Source: Rubrobacter sp. (GTDB lineage: Bacteria > Actinomycetota > Rubrobacteria > Rubrobacterales > Rubrobacteraceae). From it: DNA of 36,473 bases. Below the pieces are notes generated by a model that worked only from the letters and a program-made list of their open reading frames with translations, was not told where the DNA came from and searched no databases. The stretch lies in NCBI GenBank assembly GCA_013695475.1, contig JACDAJ010000040.1, positions 1 through 36,473 of the forward strand, read 5' to 3'. Made by a program: the position numbers and the translations under genes. Shown piece by piece: positions 15,847 to 23,564 of this stretch; the first letter of the stretch is position 1, and each line of letters starts with the position of its first letter.

Positions 15847-17967
15847 GTGATCGAGACGGCGCTCCCACCCGGTCGAACCACCTTCTCCGAGCTTCGCTCG
15901 CTTCCGGCTCGGGATATTCAGGGGGTCGGGCCTCGGGTGGAGAAGGCTTTGAAAGAACTCGGGATTTCTTCCCTGGCCGACCTCGTATCTCATTATCCGT
16001 CTCGCCACGAAGACCTTTCGAACGTGAAGAAAATATCCGACCTCCGTGTCGGTGAACGAGCGACTATTTTCGCCCGCGTGGTCGGGATGAAGCCCGTCGG
16101 ACGTCCGGTTCGGGGTCGCTCTCCGGGCTTTTCCGCGCAACTTTATGATGGAACCGGATATATTCCGGCGACGGTGTGGGGCCGGCATTGGCTCCAAAAC
16201 CAGCTTTTGCCGGATACGAAAGTCGTCGTCTCCGGCGAGGTTCAAAGAAAGTACGGAATACAACTCGCCGCGAAAAGCGTCGAGATAGTCGAGGAGAGCG
16301 ACGAGAAAAGCACCGGGCCGCACGCCGGACGCTTCGTCCCGATATACGCGGTGAACAAAGGGATTCAAGCGCGAAGGATGCGCGCTCTCGTCCATCGCGC
16401 TCTCGATGAGGCGGGGCATATCCTCGACCCGCTCCCGCTCGAAATTCTTTTCCGCCACGAACTCCCGAGCCTCGACGACGCCATTCAAGAAGTCCATTTC
16501 CCGGAAGGGAAAGCCGCGCTCAAAATGGCGATGCGTCGGCTCATCTTCCATGAACTTTTCATAATACAAGCCGCGCTCGCCGCGAGGAAAGCTCGCATCG
16601 AGGAGACGGAGGAGGGGCGGAGCCGGGTCGGGGATGGTTTGCTTTTGAACCGGTTCGTCAAAAGTCTCCCGTTCGGGTTCACGGGGGCGCAGGAAAGATC
16701 CATCGCTGAGGTTCTCGAGGACATGCGTTCGGAGCGACCGATGCGGAGGCTTTTGCAAGGCGATGTCGGGAGCGGGAAGACGGCGGTCGCGGTCGCCGCG
16801 CTTTTAACCGCGGTCGAGGCGGGCGGGCAGGGTGCGATCATGGCTCCGACCGAAGTCCTCGCCGAACAACATTTCCTCTCGTTCTCGAAAGACCTCGAGG
16901 ATTTGCCTGTGAACATCGTGCTTTTGACGGGTTCCCTCGGGGCCGCCGAACGGCGAATCGCGCACGAGAGGATACAAAACGGCGAGGCGAACATCGTCAT
17001 TGGGACGCACGCGCTGATTCAGAAAGGCGTGGAATTCAACGATCTCTCGCTCGTCGTCGTGGACGAGCAGCATCGCTTCGGAGTCGCGCAAAGGACGACC
17101 ATAAAAGAAAAAGGCGCGACCCCCGACACCCTCATCATGACGGCGACGCCAATTCCACGCACATTGTCTCTCACGCTTTACGGCGACCTCGAAGTGTCGG
17201 TGATCGACGAGCTTCCACCGGGGCGGAAGCCCGTCGAGACGAGCGTGGTTCCGGTGGACGGCCGCCTCGACGCATACGATGCGGTTCGGCACGAACTCGA
17301 CGACGGGCGGCAAGCGTACGTCATATGCCCGCTCGTCGAGGAGTCCGAGGCTCTCGAAGATGTGCGAGCCGTCGAGGAATTATTCGAGGAACTCGAAGCG
17401 GAGATATATCCGGATCGGAGCGTCGGGCTCCTTCACGGTCGCATGAAGGCGGCGGAGAAGCGCGAGGTCATGGCGGATTTCCGGGAGCGGCGGATCGACG
17501 TTCTCGTCGCCACGGTCGTCGTCGAGGTCGGGGTGAACGTGGAGAATGCGAGCGCCATCGTGATCGAAGGCGCGGAGCGATTCGGCCTCTCGCAACTCCA
17601 TCAGCTTCGCGGACGGGTGTGCCGGGGCATTCATCCACCGAAATGCTTCCTCGTCTCCGATCCGAAGACCGACGACTCCGAAAAGCGCCTCGAAGCGATG
17701 GTCGAGCATCAAGACGGGTTCCGGCTCTCTGAGGTGGATCTCGCGATTCGAGGCGAAGGAACGCTCTTCGGAAGTCGCCAAAGCGGAATGCCCGATCTCA
17801 AAGTGGCGAAGCTCCTCCGCGACATGGAGATACTCGTCGAAGCGAGGCGTGAAGCCTTCGCCCTCGTCGAAAGCGATCCGCGCCTCCGAAAACCCGAGCA
17901 TCGTCCGCTCCGACGTGAGATTCGGGAGCTTCTCGGGGAGAGTGTCGAATGGCTGTTTCGGGAATGA
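15847..17967 (+). CDS. recG: ATP-dependent DNA helicase RecG
   Basis: 706-residue helicase that reverses stalled forks and branch-migrates junctions. An N-terminal helix-hairpin-helix-like stretch (DIQGVGPRVEKALKELG) precedes the OB-fold wedge domain (about residues 60-150). The SF2 core has Walker A QGDVGSGKTAVA near residue 303, DEQHRFG near 405, TATPIPRTL, and motif VI around HQLRGRVCRG. The C-terminal VDLAIRGEGTLFGSRQSG is RecG-typical. Start GTG 15847 follows AAGGGA. The recG stop overlaps the ATG of a tiny ORF before rsmD. Confidence 0.96.
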   Translation: MIETALPPGRTTFSELRSLPARDIQGVGPRVEKALKELGISSLADLVSHYPSRHEDLSNVKKISDLRVGERATIFARVVGMKPVGRPVRGRSPGFSAQLYDGTGYIPATVWGRHWLQNQLLPDTKVVVSGEVQRKYGIQLAAKSVEIVEESDEKSTGPHAGRFVPIYAVNKGIQARRMRALVHRALDEAGHILDPLPLEILFRHELPSLDDAIQEVHFPEGKAALKMAMRRLIFHELFIIQAALAARKARIEETEEGRSRVGDGLLLNRFVKSLPFGFTGAQERSIAEVLEDMRSERPMRRLLQGDVGSGKTAVAVAALLTAVEAGGQGAIMAPTEVLAEQHFLSFSKDLEDLPVNIVLLTGSLGAAERRIAHERIQNGEANIVIGTHALIQKGVEFNDLSLVVVDEQHRFGVAQRTTIKEKGATPDTLIMTATPIPRTLSLTLYGDLEVSVIDELPPGRKPVETSVVPVDGRLDAYDAVRHELDDGRQAYVICPLVEESEALEDVRAVEELFEELEAEIYPDRSVGLLHGRMKAAEKREVMADFRERRIDVLVATVVVEVGVNVENASAIVIEGAERFGLSQLHQLRGRVCRGIHPPKCFLVSDPKTDDSEKRLEAMVEHQDGFRLSEVDLAIRGEGTLFGSRQSGMPDLKVAKLLRDMEILVEARREAFALVESDPRLRKPEHRPLRREIRELLGESVEWLFRE

Positions 17968-18044
17968 ACGGCGCCCGCAAAAACCAAAAACCAAAAACCA
18001 AGAACCAAAAACCGTGGCTCCGAAAGGAGCCGCCATGCGGATAA
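17964..18044 (+). CDS. Possible 26-residue leader peptide ORF before rsmD-coaD
   Basis: A tiny ORF starting MNGARKNQKPKTKNQ, with its ATG overlapping the recG stop (ATGA) and its TAA inside the first codons of rsmD. It reads through the AAAAACC repeat, which gives its Lys/Asn/Gln/Pro content. It carries the rsmD ribosome-binding site in its end. Whether it is translated is unknown; it may be only an accident of the repeat. Confidence 0.25.
   Translation: MNGARKNQKPKTKNQKPWLRKEPPCG
17979..18013 (+). repeat. Five tandem AAAAACC heptamers upstream of rsmD
   Basis: 35 bp consisting of five head-to-tail AAAAACC units, the fourth being AAGAACC. The same unit recurs at 36041-36068 before trmD. A-rich against a strongly GC-rich background. 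Confidence 0.95.
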
Positions 18045-19084
18045 TCGCCGGGACGGCTCGCGGTGTTCGGCTCGCCCCGGTCCCCGAAGGAGTCCGCCCG
18101 ACCTCGGATCGGGTTCGGGAGAGCGTTTTCAATTCGCTCGGGCAATTTTTCGATGGGGGAACCGTCCTCGATCTTTACGCCGGGAGTGGCGCGCTCGGGA
18201 TCGAGGCTTTGAGTCGGGGGTGTGAGTCGGCGGTTTTCGTCGAGCGGGATCGGCGGGTGGCGGCGGTCATCCGGGAGAATTTACGGAAGGCCCGGCTCGA
18301 AGGGCGGGGCGAAATAATCGTGGGGGATGTCGAAAATACTGTGGAATCGCTTCTCTCCGGTGGCAAACAATTCAATTTGATCTTTGCCGATCCCCCATAT
18401 AGAATCGCGGCCACGGAGGTCGGGGAGATTCTTCTTCGGTTGCGTTCCGCGCTTTTTTCGGGCGGGAGGATCGTGGTCGAGAGCGGCTCTCCGATTGCGG
18501 ATATAGAAAACATGGCCGATATGAGAGGAGTCGAGCGGCGCTTCGGCGGGACGTTCGTGACTGTTTTTGAGAAGGACGAGGAGATAGTGGAGACGGCGGT
18601 TTGCCCCGGCAGCTTCGACCCGCTCACGGTCGGGCATCTCGATGTGATCGAGCGCGCCTCGCGGCTTTTCGAGCATGTCGTCGTCGCGGTCGGGAGAAAC
18701 GTCCGGAAGGACGCGACGAGGCTTTCGGCGGAGGAGAGGGCGGCTCTCGTGGAGCGGGCGGTCTCGGATTTCGATAATGTGTCGGTCGAAATGATGAGTG
18801 GGCTTTTGGTAGACTTCGCGCGTGAGCAGGGAGCGAGGGTCGTCATAAAGGGACTTCGGGCGATCTCCGATTTCGAGTCGGAGTTCGTTCAGGCGCAGAT
18901 GAACCGGAGGCTGTATCCCGAGTTCGAGACGGTCTTTATAATGTCCGACGCGGAGCATAGCTTCCTCTCGTCGAGCCTGGTGCGGGAAATAGCCGCCCAC
19001 GATGGCGAGGTTCGGGGATTGGTGCCGGACACCATCCTCGAAAGCGTCAGGCAGATATACGCGGGCATGGACGATAGAATATGA
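18035..19084 (+). CDS. rsmD-coaD: RsmD-CoaD fusion: 16S rRNA methyltransferase + PPAT
   Basis: One 349-residue frame joins two normally separate enzymes. Residues 1-184 are RsmD, which methylates G966 of 16S rRNA: MRIIAGTARGVRL, PTSDRVRESVFNSL, the SAM-binding DLYAGSGALGIEAL, and catalytic FADPPY. From about residue 185 the protein is CoaD, phosphopantetheine adenylyltransferase: AVCPGSFDPLTVGHLDVIER with the TVGH nucleotide motif, KGLRAISDFESEFVQAQMNR, and SFLSSSLVREIA. There is no linker and no stop between them. An in-frame GTG at 18587 preceded by GAGGAG would give a normal 165-aa CoaD, so internal initiation is possible. Start ATG 18035 follows AAAGGAG. Confidence 0.93.
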   Translation: MRIIAGTARGVRLAPVPEGVRPTSDRVRESVFNSLGQFFDGGTVLDLYAGSGALGIEALSRGCESAVFVERDRRVAAVIRENLRKARLEGRGEIIVGDVENTVESLLSGGKQFNLIFADPPYRIAATEVGEILLRLRSALFSGGRIVVESGSPIADIENMADMRGVERRFGGTFVTVFEKDEEIVETAVCPGSFDPLTVGHLDVIERASRLFEHVVVAVGRNVRKDATRLSAEERAALVERAVSDFDNVSVEMMSGLLVDFAREQGARVVIKGLRAISDFESEFVQAQMNRRLYPEFETVFIMSDAEHSFLSSSLVREIAAHDGEVRGLVPDTILESVRQIYAGMDDRI

Positions 19085-19116
19085 CGGCGATGATGATTGG
19101 CAGAGGACAATAGATT

Positions 19117-19602
19117 ATGGACGTACTGGTTTTGATAGACAGGCTCGAGGAGCTGGTCGAGGACGCTCGGAGCTTCCCCGGTTTCGGGAACACCGCGATG
19201 GTGGACCGCGACGCCGCCTTCGACGTCATTGACCAGATGCGCCAGACCATCCCCGAGGAACTCAAGCAAGCGCGCTGGATCGTCAAGGAACGCCAAGCCA
19301 TGCTCGACGAGGCTCGCTCTGAATCCGACCGCATAATCCGCATGGCCCAGGAAGAGGGCGAGAAAATAACCTCCGACGAGGAAGTTCTCAAGCGAGCCGA
19401 GAAACGATCCGCCGAAATAATGGAGGATTCACGCCGCCGCGAACGCGAGATACGCCTCGGCGCCGAAGACTACGCCGACGAGGTTCTCGCCAACCTCGAA
19501 GACAACCTCGCGAAGCTCCTCGAAGCCGTTCAGCGCGGGCGCTCGAAATTGCAAGGAGCGCAGCAAGAGGAAGAAGAAATGCCACCCCCCCCGCAGCAGT
19601 AA
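19117..19602 (+). CDS. SepIVA/DivIVA-like coiled-coil protein
   Basis: 161-residue, highly charged helical protein. The N-terminus (LVLIDRLEELVEDARSFP, then DVIDQMRQTIPEELKQARWI) resembles, from memory, mycobacterial SepIVA (Rv2927c), an essential septation factor encoded next to DUF177 and rnc. A coiled coil (RQAMLDEARSESDRIIRMAQ) follows, then ANLEDNLAKLLEAVQRGRSKL and a Glu/Pro/Gln tail. It is shorter than the mycobacterial protein (about 240 aa) because the middle coiled coil is abbreviated. It lies directly before DUF177-rpmF, matching the actinobacterial order. A generic ATP-synthase-b-like annotation would be an alternative label. Confidence 0.7.
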   Translation: MDVLVLIDRLEELVEDARSFPGFGNTAMVDRDAAFDVIDQMRQTIPEELKQARWIVKERQAMLDEARSESDRIIRMAQEEGEKITSDEEVLKRAEKRSAEIMEDSRRREREIRLGAEDYADEVLANLEDNLAKLLEAVQRGRSKLQGAQQEEEEMPPPPQQ

Positions 19603-19611
19603 AACACCCCC

Positions 19612-20073
19612 ATGAACGAACTCATTTTCTTAAACAGCCCCGACGCCGAAGTCGGCGAAATACGCGAATACACCGCCGAAGCCTCCGTCGAACCTTTCGA
19701 CCTCCACGGACGCCACCACGAAGTGAGAGAGGCCCGCGTGGACATCTCCGCGACGAAGCTCCCCGACGACGGTTTCCACCTCGACATCGAGGCGAAGGTC
19801 ATAGTCCAAACCACATGCGACCGGACCCTCGAAGACATCGAGGTTCCGATGGAGTTCGGCGACTCGGATCTCCTCTCCGGCTCGGAGGACGAGGAGCTCG
19901 CCGTCCGCGAATGGGAGTTCGATCCGAAGGCGTACATCGAGAAGGCTCTCCCGACGGAGGTTCCGATGCAGGTTTTCGCGCCGGGGACCGAGCGGATGGA
20001 GCCGCCCGACGACGGTGATAAGATAGACTCCCGCTGGAAGGGTCTCGACGGACTCTTCGCATCCGGCTTTTAA
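19612..20073 (+). CDS. DUF177/YceD-family protein
   Basis: 153-residue protein of the YceD/DUF177 family, almost always encoded just before rpmF and linked to 23S rRNA/ribosome biogenesis. Visible: the beta-rich DLHGRHHEVREARVDISATKL region, a single-Cys VQTTCDRTLEDIEVPM motif, EWEFDPKAYIEKALPTEVPM, and DSRWKGLDGL at the end. In most actinobacterial and Firmicute members the stretch after the LPxxPxC-type helix has a CxxDCxGLCxxCG cluster; here it is MQVFAPGTERMEPPDD, without Cys. The family call rests on this pattern and position. Confidence 0.82.
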   Translation: MNELIFLNSPDAEVGEIREYTAEASVEPFDLHGRHHEVREARVDISATKLPDDGFHLDIEAKVIVQTTCDRTLEDIEVPMEFGDSDLLSGSEDEELAVREWEFDPKAYIEKALPTEVPMQVFAPGTERMEPPDDGDKIDSRWKGLDGLFASGF

Positions 20074-20104
20074 TCGCAGATAATCACAGAAAACAGGAGG
20101 CAAC

Positions 20105-20284
20105 ATGGCTGTTCCGAAGAAGAAGACATCGCAGGCTCGCCGCGACCAGAGGCGTTCGCACCACGCCATAAAAGGTCCGAACGTCGTCGAATGTCCGCAG
20201 TGCGGCTCGATGCGTATTCCCCACCGCGTGTGCATGGAGTGCGGATATTACAAAGGCCGCACCGCCGTCGCCGTCGAGGGATAG
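20105..20284 (+). CDS. rpmF: 50S ribosomal protein L32, zinc form
   Basis: 59-residue protein: MAVPKKKTSQARRDQRRSHH, then ECPQCGSMRIPHRVCMECGYYKG with four Cys for zinc. The start ATG 20105 is 4 nt after AGGAGG. It follows DUF177, the near-universal neighbour. An imperfect hairpin downstream (TCGTCGCG near 20368 with CGCGGCGACGA near 20393-20403) may form part of the end of this transcript, but no U-run follows it. Confidence 0.97.
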   Translation: MAVPKKKTSQARRDQRRSHHAIKGPNVVECPQCGSMRIPHRVCMECGYYKGRTAVAVEG

Positions 20285-20301
20285 GCTCCTTTCGGTGGAT
20301 G

Positions 20302-20432
20302 GTGAATTGTGAGTGGTGAAAAGCACGGCTCCCGCGCCTCCGAACCTCCACCGAATTTAAGCTCGCTTTGTCGTCGCGGAAGTCTTCCTTTTCGCGGCGA
20401 CGATGCCTTTCCTGTGATCCTTTACAATTCAC
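20302..20432. repeat. GTGAATTGT/ACAATTCAC inverted pair between rpmF and plsX
   Basis: GTGAATTGT (20302-20310) and ACAATTCAC (20424-20432) are 9-bp inverted copies flanking the intergenic DNA, each followed or preceded by a degenerate second copy (GAGTGGTGAA; TTAATTCAC). TACAAT (20423-20428) in the right arm could be the plsX -10, 14 nt before the TTG start. Confidence 0.5.
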
Positions 20433-20442
20433 TTAATTCACT

Positions 20443-21465
20443 TTGAAGATAGCGATAGACGCACTCGGTGGCGACAACGCCCCACGCGAAGTCGCCGCCG
20501 GAGCCACCGCCGCCGCGAGGCGACTGCCCGACGACCGCATCTTCCTCGTCGGGACGGAGAGCCTCGTCGCGCCTCTTCTCGGTTCGGACGCGACGGATGC
20601 CCCATCGAATGTATCGGTGCGGGACTCCGGCGGCGCCGTCGGGATGGACGAGGAGCCCGCCCACGCGCTTCGTTCCCGGCCCGACGCGAGCGTCGCGGTC
20701 GCGGCGAGGATGGTGAAGGAAGGCGAGGCCGACGCTTTCTTTTCGGCGGGGAACACCGGGGCGACGGTGGCGGCCGCGCTGCTCGGCGTGGGGCGATTGA
20801 AAAGTTGCCGGAGGCCCGCCATCGCGACGGTACTCCCTTTTCCAAAGCCCGTGCTTCTTCTCGATGCGGGGGCGACGGTCGCGTGCCGCCCGCAAGACCT
20901 CTTCAATTTCGCTATTCTTGGCGGCGTGTTCGCCGAGAGATTTTTCAAACTGAAAGATAAAGCCCGCGTCGGCCTCATAAACGTCGGCGAGGAGCCCGGC
21001 AAGGGAACCGACCTCGCCAAAGGTTCCCATGACCTCATCGCCGATGTCTCGAACCTCAATTTCGTCGGGAACGTCGAAGGCCGTGACATCGGGGGCGGAG
21101 TCGCCGACGTACTCGTCACCGATGGCTTCACCGGGAACATCGTCCTCAAAACCGCCGAAGGCGTGTCGCGTGAAATCCTCGGCATGGTGCGCGAGGCCAT
21201 GACCGGGAGCCTCCCCGCCAAACTCGCCGCCGGGGTTCTCCGACCTCGGCTCGTATCGGTGCGCGAGCAAGTCGATCCCGAGAATTACGGAGGCTCTTTC
21301 CTCCTCGGGGTGGATGGCTCGGTCGTCATCGGCCACGGAAACTCCGAGGCCCGCGGCGTCGAGAACGCCATACTCGGCATATCGCGCGCCGGGGAAAGCC
21401 TCTCCCGAGACCTCGAAAACGCCCTCTCGGACGCGCAATCCACCGCGAAAGGAAACGGCGCATGA
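20443..21465 (+). CDS. plsX: Phosphate acyltransferase PlsX
   Basis: 340-residue peripheral enzyme converting acyl-ACP to acyl-phosphate for PlsY, the first step of phospholipid synthesis. Start TTG 20443 gives [17 protein letters not shown]; no Shine-Dalgarno precedes it. Motifs: [69 protein letters not shown] and the C-terminal [16 protein letters not shown]. The final 101 bp (21361-21461, before the stop) align without gaps to the repeat units downstream. The stop overlaps the ATG of micro-ORF A (ATGA). Confidence 0.95.
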   Translation: MKIAIDALGGDNAPREVAAGATAAARRLPDDRIFLVGTESLVAPLLGSDATDAPSNVSVRDSGGAVGMDEEPAHALRSRPDASVAVAARMVKEGEADAFFSAGNTGATVAAALLGVGRLKSCRRPAIATVLPFPKPVLLLDAGATVACRPQDLFNFAILGGVFAERFFKLKDKARVGLINVGEEPGKGTDLAKGSHDLIADVSNLNFVGNVEGRDIGGGVADVLVTDGFTGNIVLKTAEGVSREILGMVREAMTGSLPAKLAAGVLRPRLVSVREQVDPENYGGSFLLGVDGSVVIGHGNSEARGVENAILGISRAGESLSRDLENALSDAQSTAKGNGA

Positions 21466-21792
21466 ACGCCGCCAGAGGAATGTTCGGGGTCGGTGAGGGA
21501 CTCATCCGCGACCTCGAAAATTCGCGTTCCGAGGTGCGTTTAGCTATGAAAATGGACCGCCCATGAACGTCGTCCGGGAGGATCGAATCCCGCGCCGACG
21601 CGAGATAGAAAGGAAGCGGACGATGAACGCCGTGGGGAACATTGTCGGACGAGTCTCCCGAGGCGCGTTCGGCCATGAAAAAGGACGGACAATGAACGCC
21701 GCTGAAAGGATGCCCGGCGCCGGGGAGGTACTCATTCGCGATCTCGAAAAAGTCCCCTCCGAAGCGCATTCCCTCATGAAAGGAAGCGAACG
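21361..21792 (+). repeat. Tandem repeat array copied from the plsX 3' end
   Basis: Unit 0 is the plsX 3' end (21361-21461, 101 bp). Then units start at 21462 (101 bp), 21563 (60 bp), 21623 (69 bp) and 21692 (101 bp), each beginning ATGAACG; fabH itself starts with the same ATGAACGCCGCC at 21793. Full units share a core GACCTCGAAAA or GATCTCGAAAA, and units end in a purine-rich stretch such as GAAAGGAAGCG. The two short units have internal deletions. Divergence is substantial, so the array is not a very recent slippage product. Confidence 0.85.
21462..21566 (+). CDS. Micro-ORF A, duplicate of the PlsX C-terminus
   Basis: 34-residue ORF beginning [20 protein letters not shown]. It aligns end to end with the last 34 residues of PlsX ([20 protein letters not shown]...) and with the last third of micro-ORF B. 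The ATG overlaps the plsX stop (ATGA) and is preceded by GAAAGGAAACGG; its own stop overlaps the ATG of micro-ORF B (ATGA). Preservation of frame, start, ribosome-binding site and overlap suggests it may be translated by coupling. Function unknown; it may serve only to relay ribosomes to fabH. Confidence 0.5.
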   Translation: MNAARGMFGVGEGLIRDLENSRSEVRLAMKMDRP

Positions 21793-21796
21793 ATGA
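21563..21796 (+). CDS. Micro-ORF B, three fused repeat units
   Basis: 77-residue ORF made of three units, each starting with Met-Asn: [14 protein letters not shown]..., MNAVGNIVGRVSRGAFG... and MNAAERMPGAGEVLIRDLEK.... The first two units are shortened (60 and 69 bp, multiples of three), so the frame stays open; the last is full length (101 bp). It starts on the stop of micro-ORF A and stops on the fabH ATG (both ATGA). Ribosome-binding-like stretches also precede the internal Met codons at 21623 and 21692. Very basic in its first half. No known family; translation is unproven. Confidence 0.5.
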   Translation: MNVVREDRIPRRREIERKRTMNAVGNIVGRVSRGAFGHEKGRTMNAAERMPGAGEVLIRDLEKVPSEAHSLMKGSER

Positions 21797-22734
21797 ACGC
21801 CGCCGGAAAAATAATCGGCGCCGGACGCGCCCTCGGTGGTCGGGTCGTGACGAACAAAGACCTCGAAAAAGTCCTCGACACCACCGAGGACTGGATCTCC
21901 ACCCGAACCGGGATCCTCGAACGCCGCTTCGTGACCGAGGACGAGGATTGCGTCTCCCTCGCCATCGAAGCCTCGAAACGAGCCATCGAACACGCGGACG
22001 TCCCCGCCGACTCCATTGACCTCATCGTGTGCGCGACTTCGACGAACCCGGAGTCAATGCCGTCCGTCGCATGTCTCGTGGGCGAGGCCATCGGGGTGAC
22101 GGGGGTCGGAGCCATGGATCTCGGCGCGGCGTGCGCCGGATACGCATATGCCGCCTCGGTCGCCGACTCGATGCTGAAAAGCGGTGCCGCAAACCGCGTC
22201 CTCCTCATCGGGGCCGACGCGATGACCCACATCGTGGACGAAAACGACCGCTCGACGAGCATCCTTTTCGGCGACGGGGCCGGGGCCGTCATTCTCGACA
22301 AAGGCGATGGAGAGTCCGGCTTCGTGGACCACATACTCGGCGCGGACGGCTCGATGGCTCCGCTCGGGCGAGCCGGGCATCCGGGCGACGATCAAAAACT
22401 CTTCCAAAACGGGCGCGAGATCTTCAAGTTCGCCGTGAAGATGTTCCCGCAAATGGTCGAGAAAATCGCCGCGAGGAACGACGTCTCCCTCGACGACGTT
22501 CAATACGTCATCCCGCATCAGGCGAACGCGCGCATAATACAGGCGGCGGGACGGAAGCTCGATATACCGGAGGAGCGGGTCGTTGTGAACGTGGATCACT
22601 TCGGGAACACGTCGGCGGCGAGCATCCCGCTCTCGTACCCGGACATCTTCGACGACTTCGAGCCGGGCAAATACATCATCACCGTCGGCTTCGGATTCGG
22701 GCTGACATGGGCCGCGAACCTTTACAAAATTTAG
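21793..22734 (+). CDS. fabH: Beta-ketoacyl-ACP synthase III
   Basis: 313-residue condensing enzyme that starts fatty acid synthesis from acyl-CoA and malonyl-ACP. Opening [20 protein letters not shown], then [20 protein letters not shown]. Catalytic triad visible: Cys in [12 protein letters not shown], His in IPHQANARI, Asn in [19 protein letters not shown] closes it. Start ATG 21793 follows GAAAGGAAGCG. Its first codons are shared with the upstream repeat units. Whether it prefers branched or straight starters cannot be read reliably. Confidence 0.96.
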   Translation: MNAAGKIIGAGRALGGRVVTNKDLEKVLDTTEDWISTRTGILERRFVTEDEDCVSLAIEASKRAIEHADVPADSIDLIVCATSTNPESMPSVACLVGEAIGVTGVGAMDLGAACAGYAYAASVADSMLKSGAANRVLLIGADAMTHIVDENDRSTSILFGDGAGAVILDKGDGESGFVDHILGADGSMAPLGRAGHPGDDQKLFQNGREIFKFAVKMFPQMVEKIAARNDVSLDDVQYVIPHQANARIIQAAGRKLDIPEERVVVNVDHFGNTSAASIPLSYPDIFDDFEPGKYIITVGFGFGLTWAANLYKI

Positions 22735-22745
22735 AGGAGTGGGAT

Positions 22746-23564
22746 GTGGAATACCGAAGGGCGATAGTCTTCCCCGGACAAGGAACCGCCGGAGGCGAAA
22801 TCTCCGGCGAAGTCGAAGAAGCTGTGAAGGCGGAGATCGGAAGCGGCGACGTTCCGTATCAACTTTCCGTCTTCGCGAACTCCGTGGATTTGTTTCACAG
22901 ACTCCGGGATACCGGGGTTTCGCCGGACATCGTCGCCGGACATTCCCTCGGCGAATACGCCGCCGCATACGCCTCGGGAAGCCTCTCGCTCGAAGACGGA
23001 GTGCGACTCGTCGCCGAGCGCGACCGCCTCATGAACGAGGCGTCGAGGAAGAATCCGGGCGGCATGATGGCGATAATCGGAGCCGAACCCGGCGCGGTTT
23101 CGGAGGTCGTGGCGAATGCCGATGGAATCGTCGTCGCGGCGAATTTCAATACGCCCCGGCAAACGGTCATCTCCGGCGAGCCGGACGCCCTCGAAACGGC
23201 GTCGGAGAAAATAAAGGGGCGGAAGGTGAAGCTCGAGGTCGCGGGGGCGTTCCACTCGCCGCTCATGGAGGAGGCTTCCGAGGAGATGCGCGAGCTTCTT
23301 TCGTCCGTCGAGTTCGGCGGGCCGAAGGTTCCGATGGTGAGCGCGGCGGACGGCGCGCTTCTCACGAACGCCGACGAGCTTCGGGCCGCGCTCCAAAAAC
23401 AAATGCTCTCCACGGTGCGGTGGGTTTCGGTCGTGGAGAGGCTCTCGGAGCTCGGTGTCGAGGAGATCATCGAGGCGGGGGAGGGTGGGACTTTGATCCG
23501 GATGCTCCGGGATTTCAAAGACAAAAAGTTCGACGGGAAGATCGCGAGCGAGGTGGTCGCATGA
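22746..23564 (+). CDS. fabD: Malonyl-CoA:ACP transacylase, short N-terminal region
   Basis: Loads malonate onto ACP. Start GTG 22746, 6 nt after AGAGGAG, giving (M)[18 protein letters not shown]. Active-site serine in [15 protein letters not shown], oxyanion Gln in FPGQG, catalytic His in GAFHSPLM, and [11 protein letters not shown]. The protein is 272 residues, about 35 shorter than typical FabD (about 305-310): the helical segment between FPGQG and the GHSLG serine is compressed, with loss of the usual TQPA motif region ([14 protein letters not shown] here). The catalytic residues remain. The stop overlaps fabZ (ATGA). Confidence 0.93.
   Translation: MEYRRAIVFPGQGTAGGEISGEVEEAVKAEIGSGDVPYQLSVFANSVDLFHRLRDTGVSPDIVAGHSLGEYAAAYASGSLSLEDGVRLVAERDRLMNEASRKNPGGMMAIIGAEPGAVSEVVANADGIVVAANFNTPRQTVISGEPDALETASEKIKGRKVKLEVAGAFHSPLMEEASEEMRELLSSVEFGGPKVPMVSAADGALLTNADELRAALQKQMLSTVRWVSVVERLSELGVEEIIEAGEGGTLIRMLRDFKDKKFDGKIASEVVA

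Noticed and set aside
22029-22745. Upstream extension of the fabD frame through fabH
   Set aside because: Open by chance in the +2 frame of fabH; GTG 22746 with AGAGGAG gives the proper FabD start.
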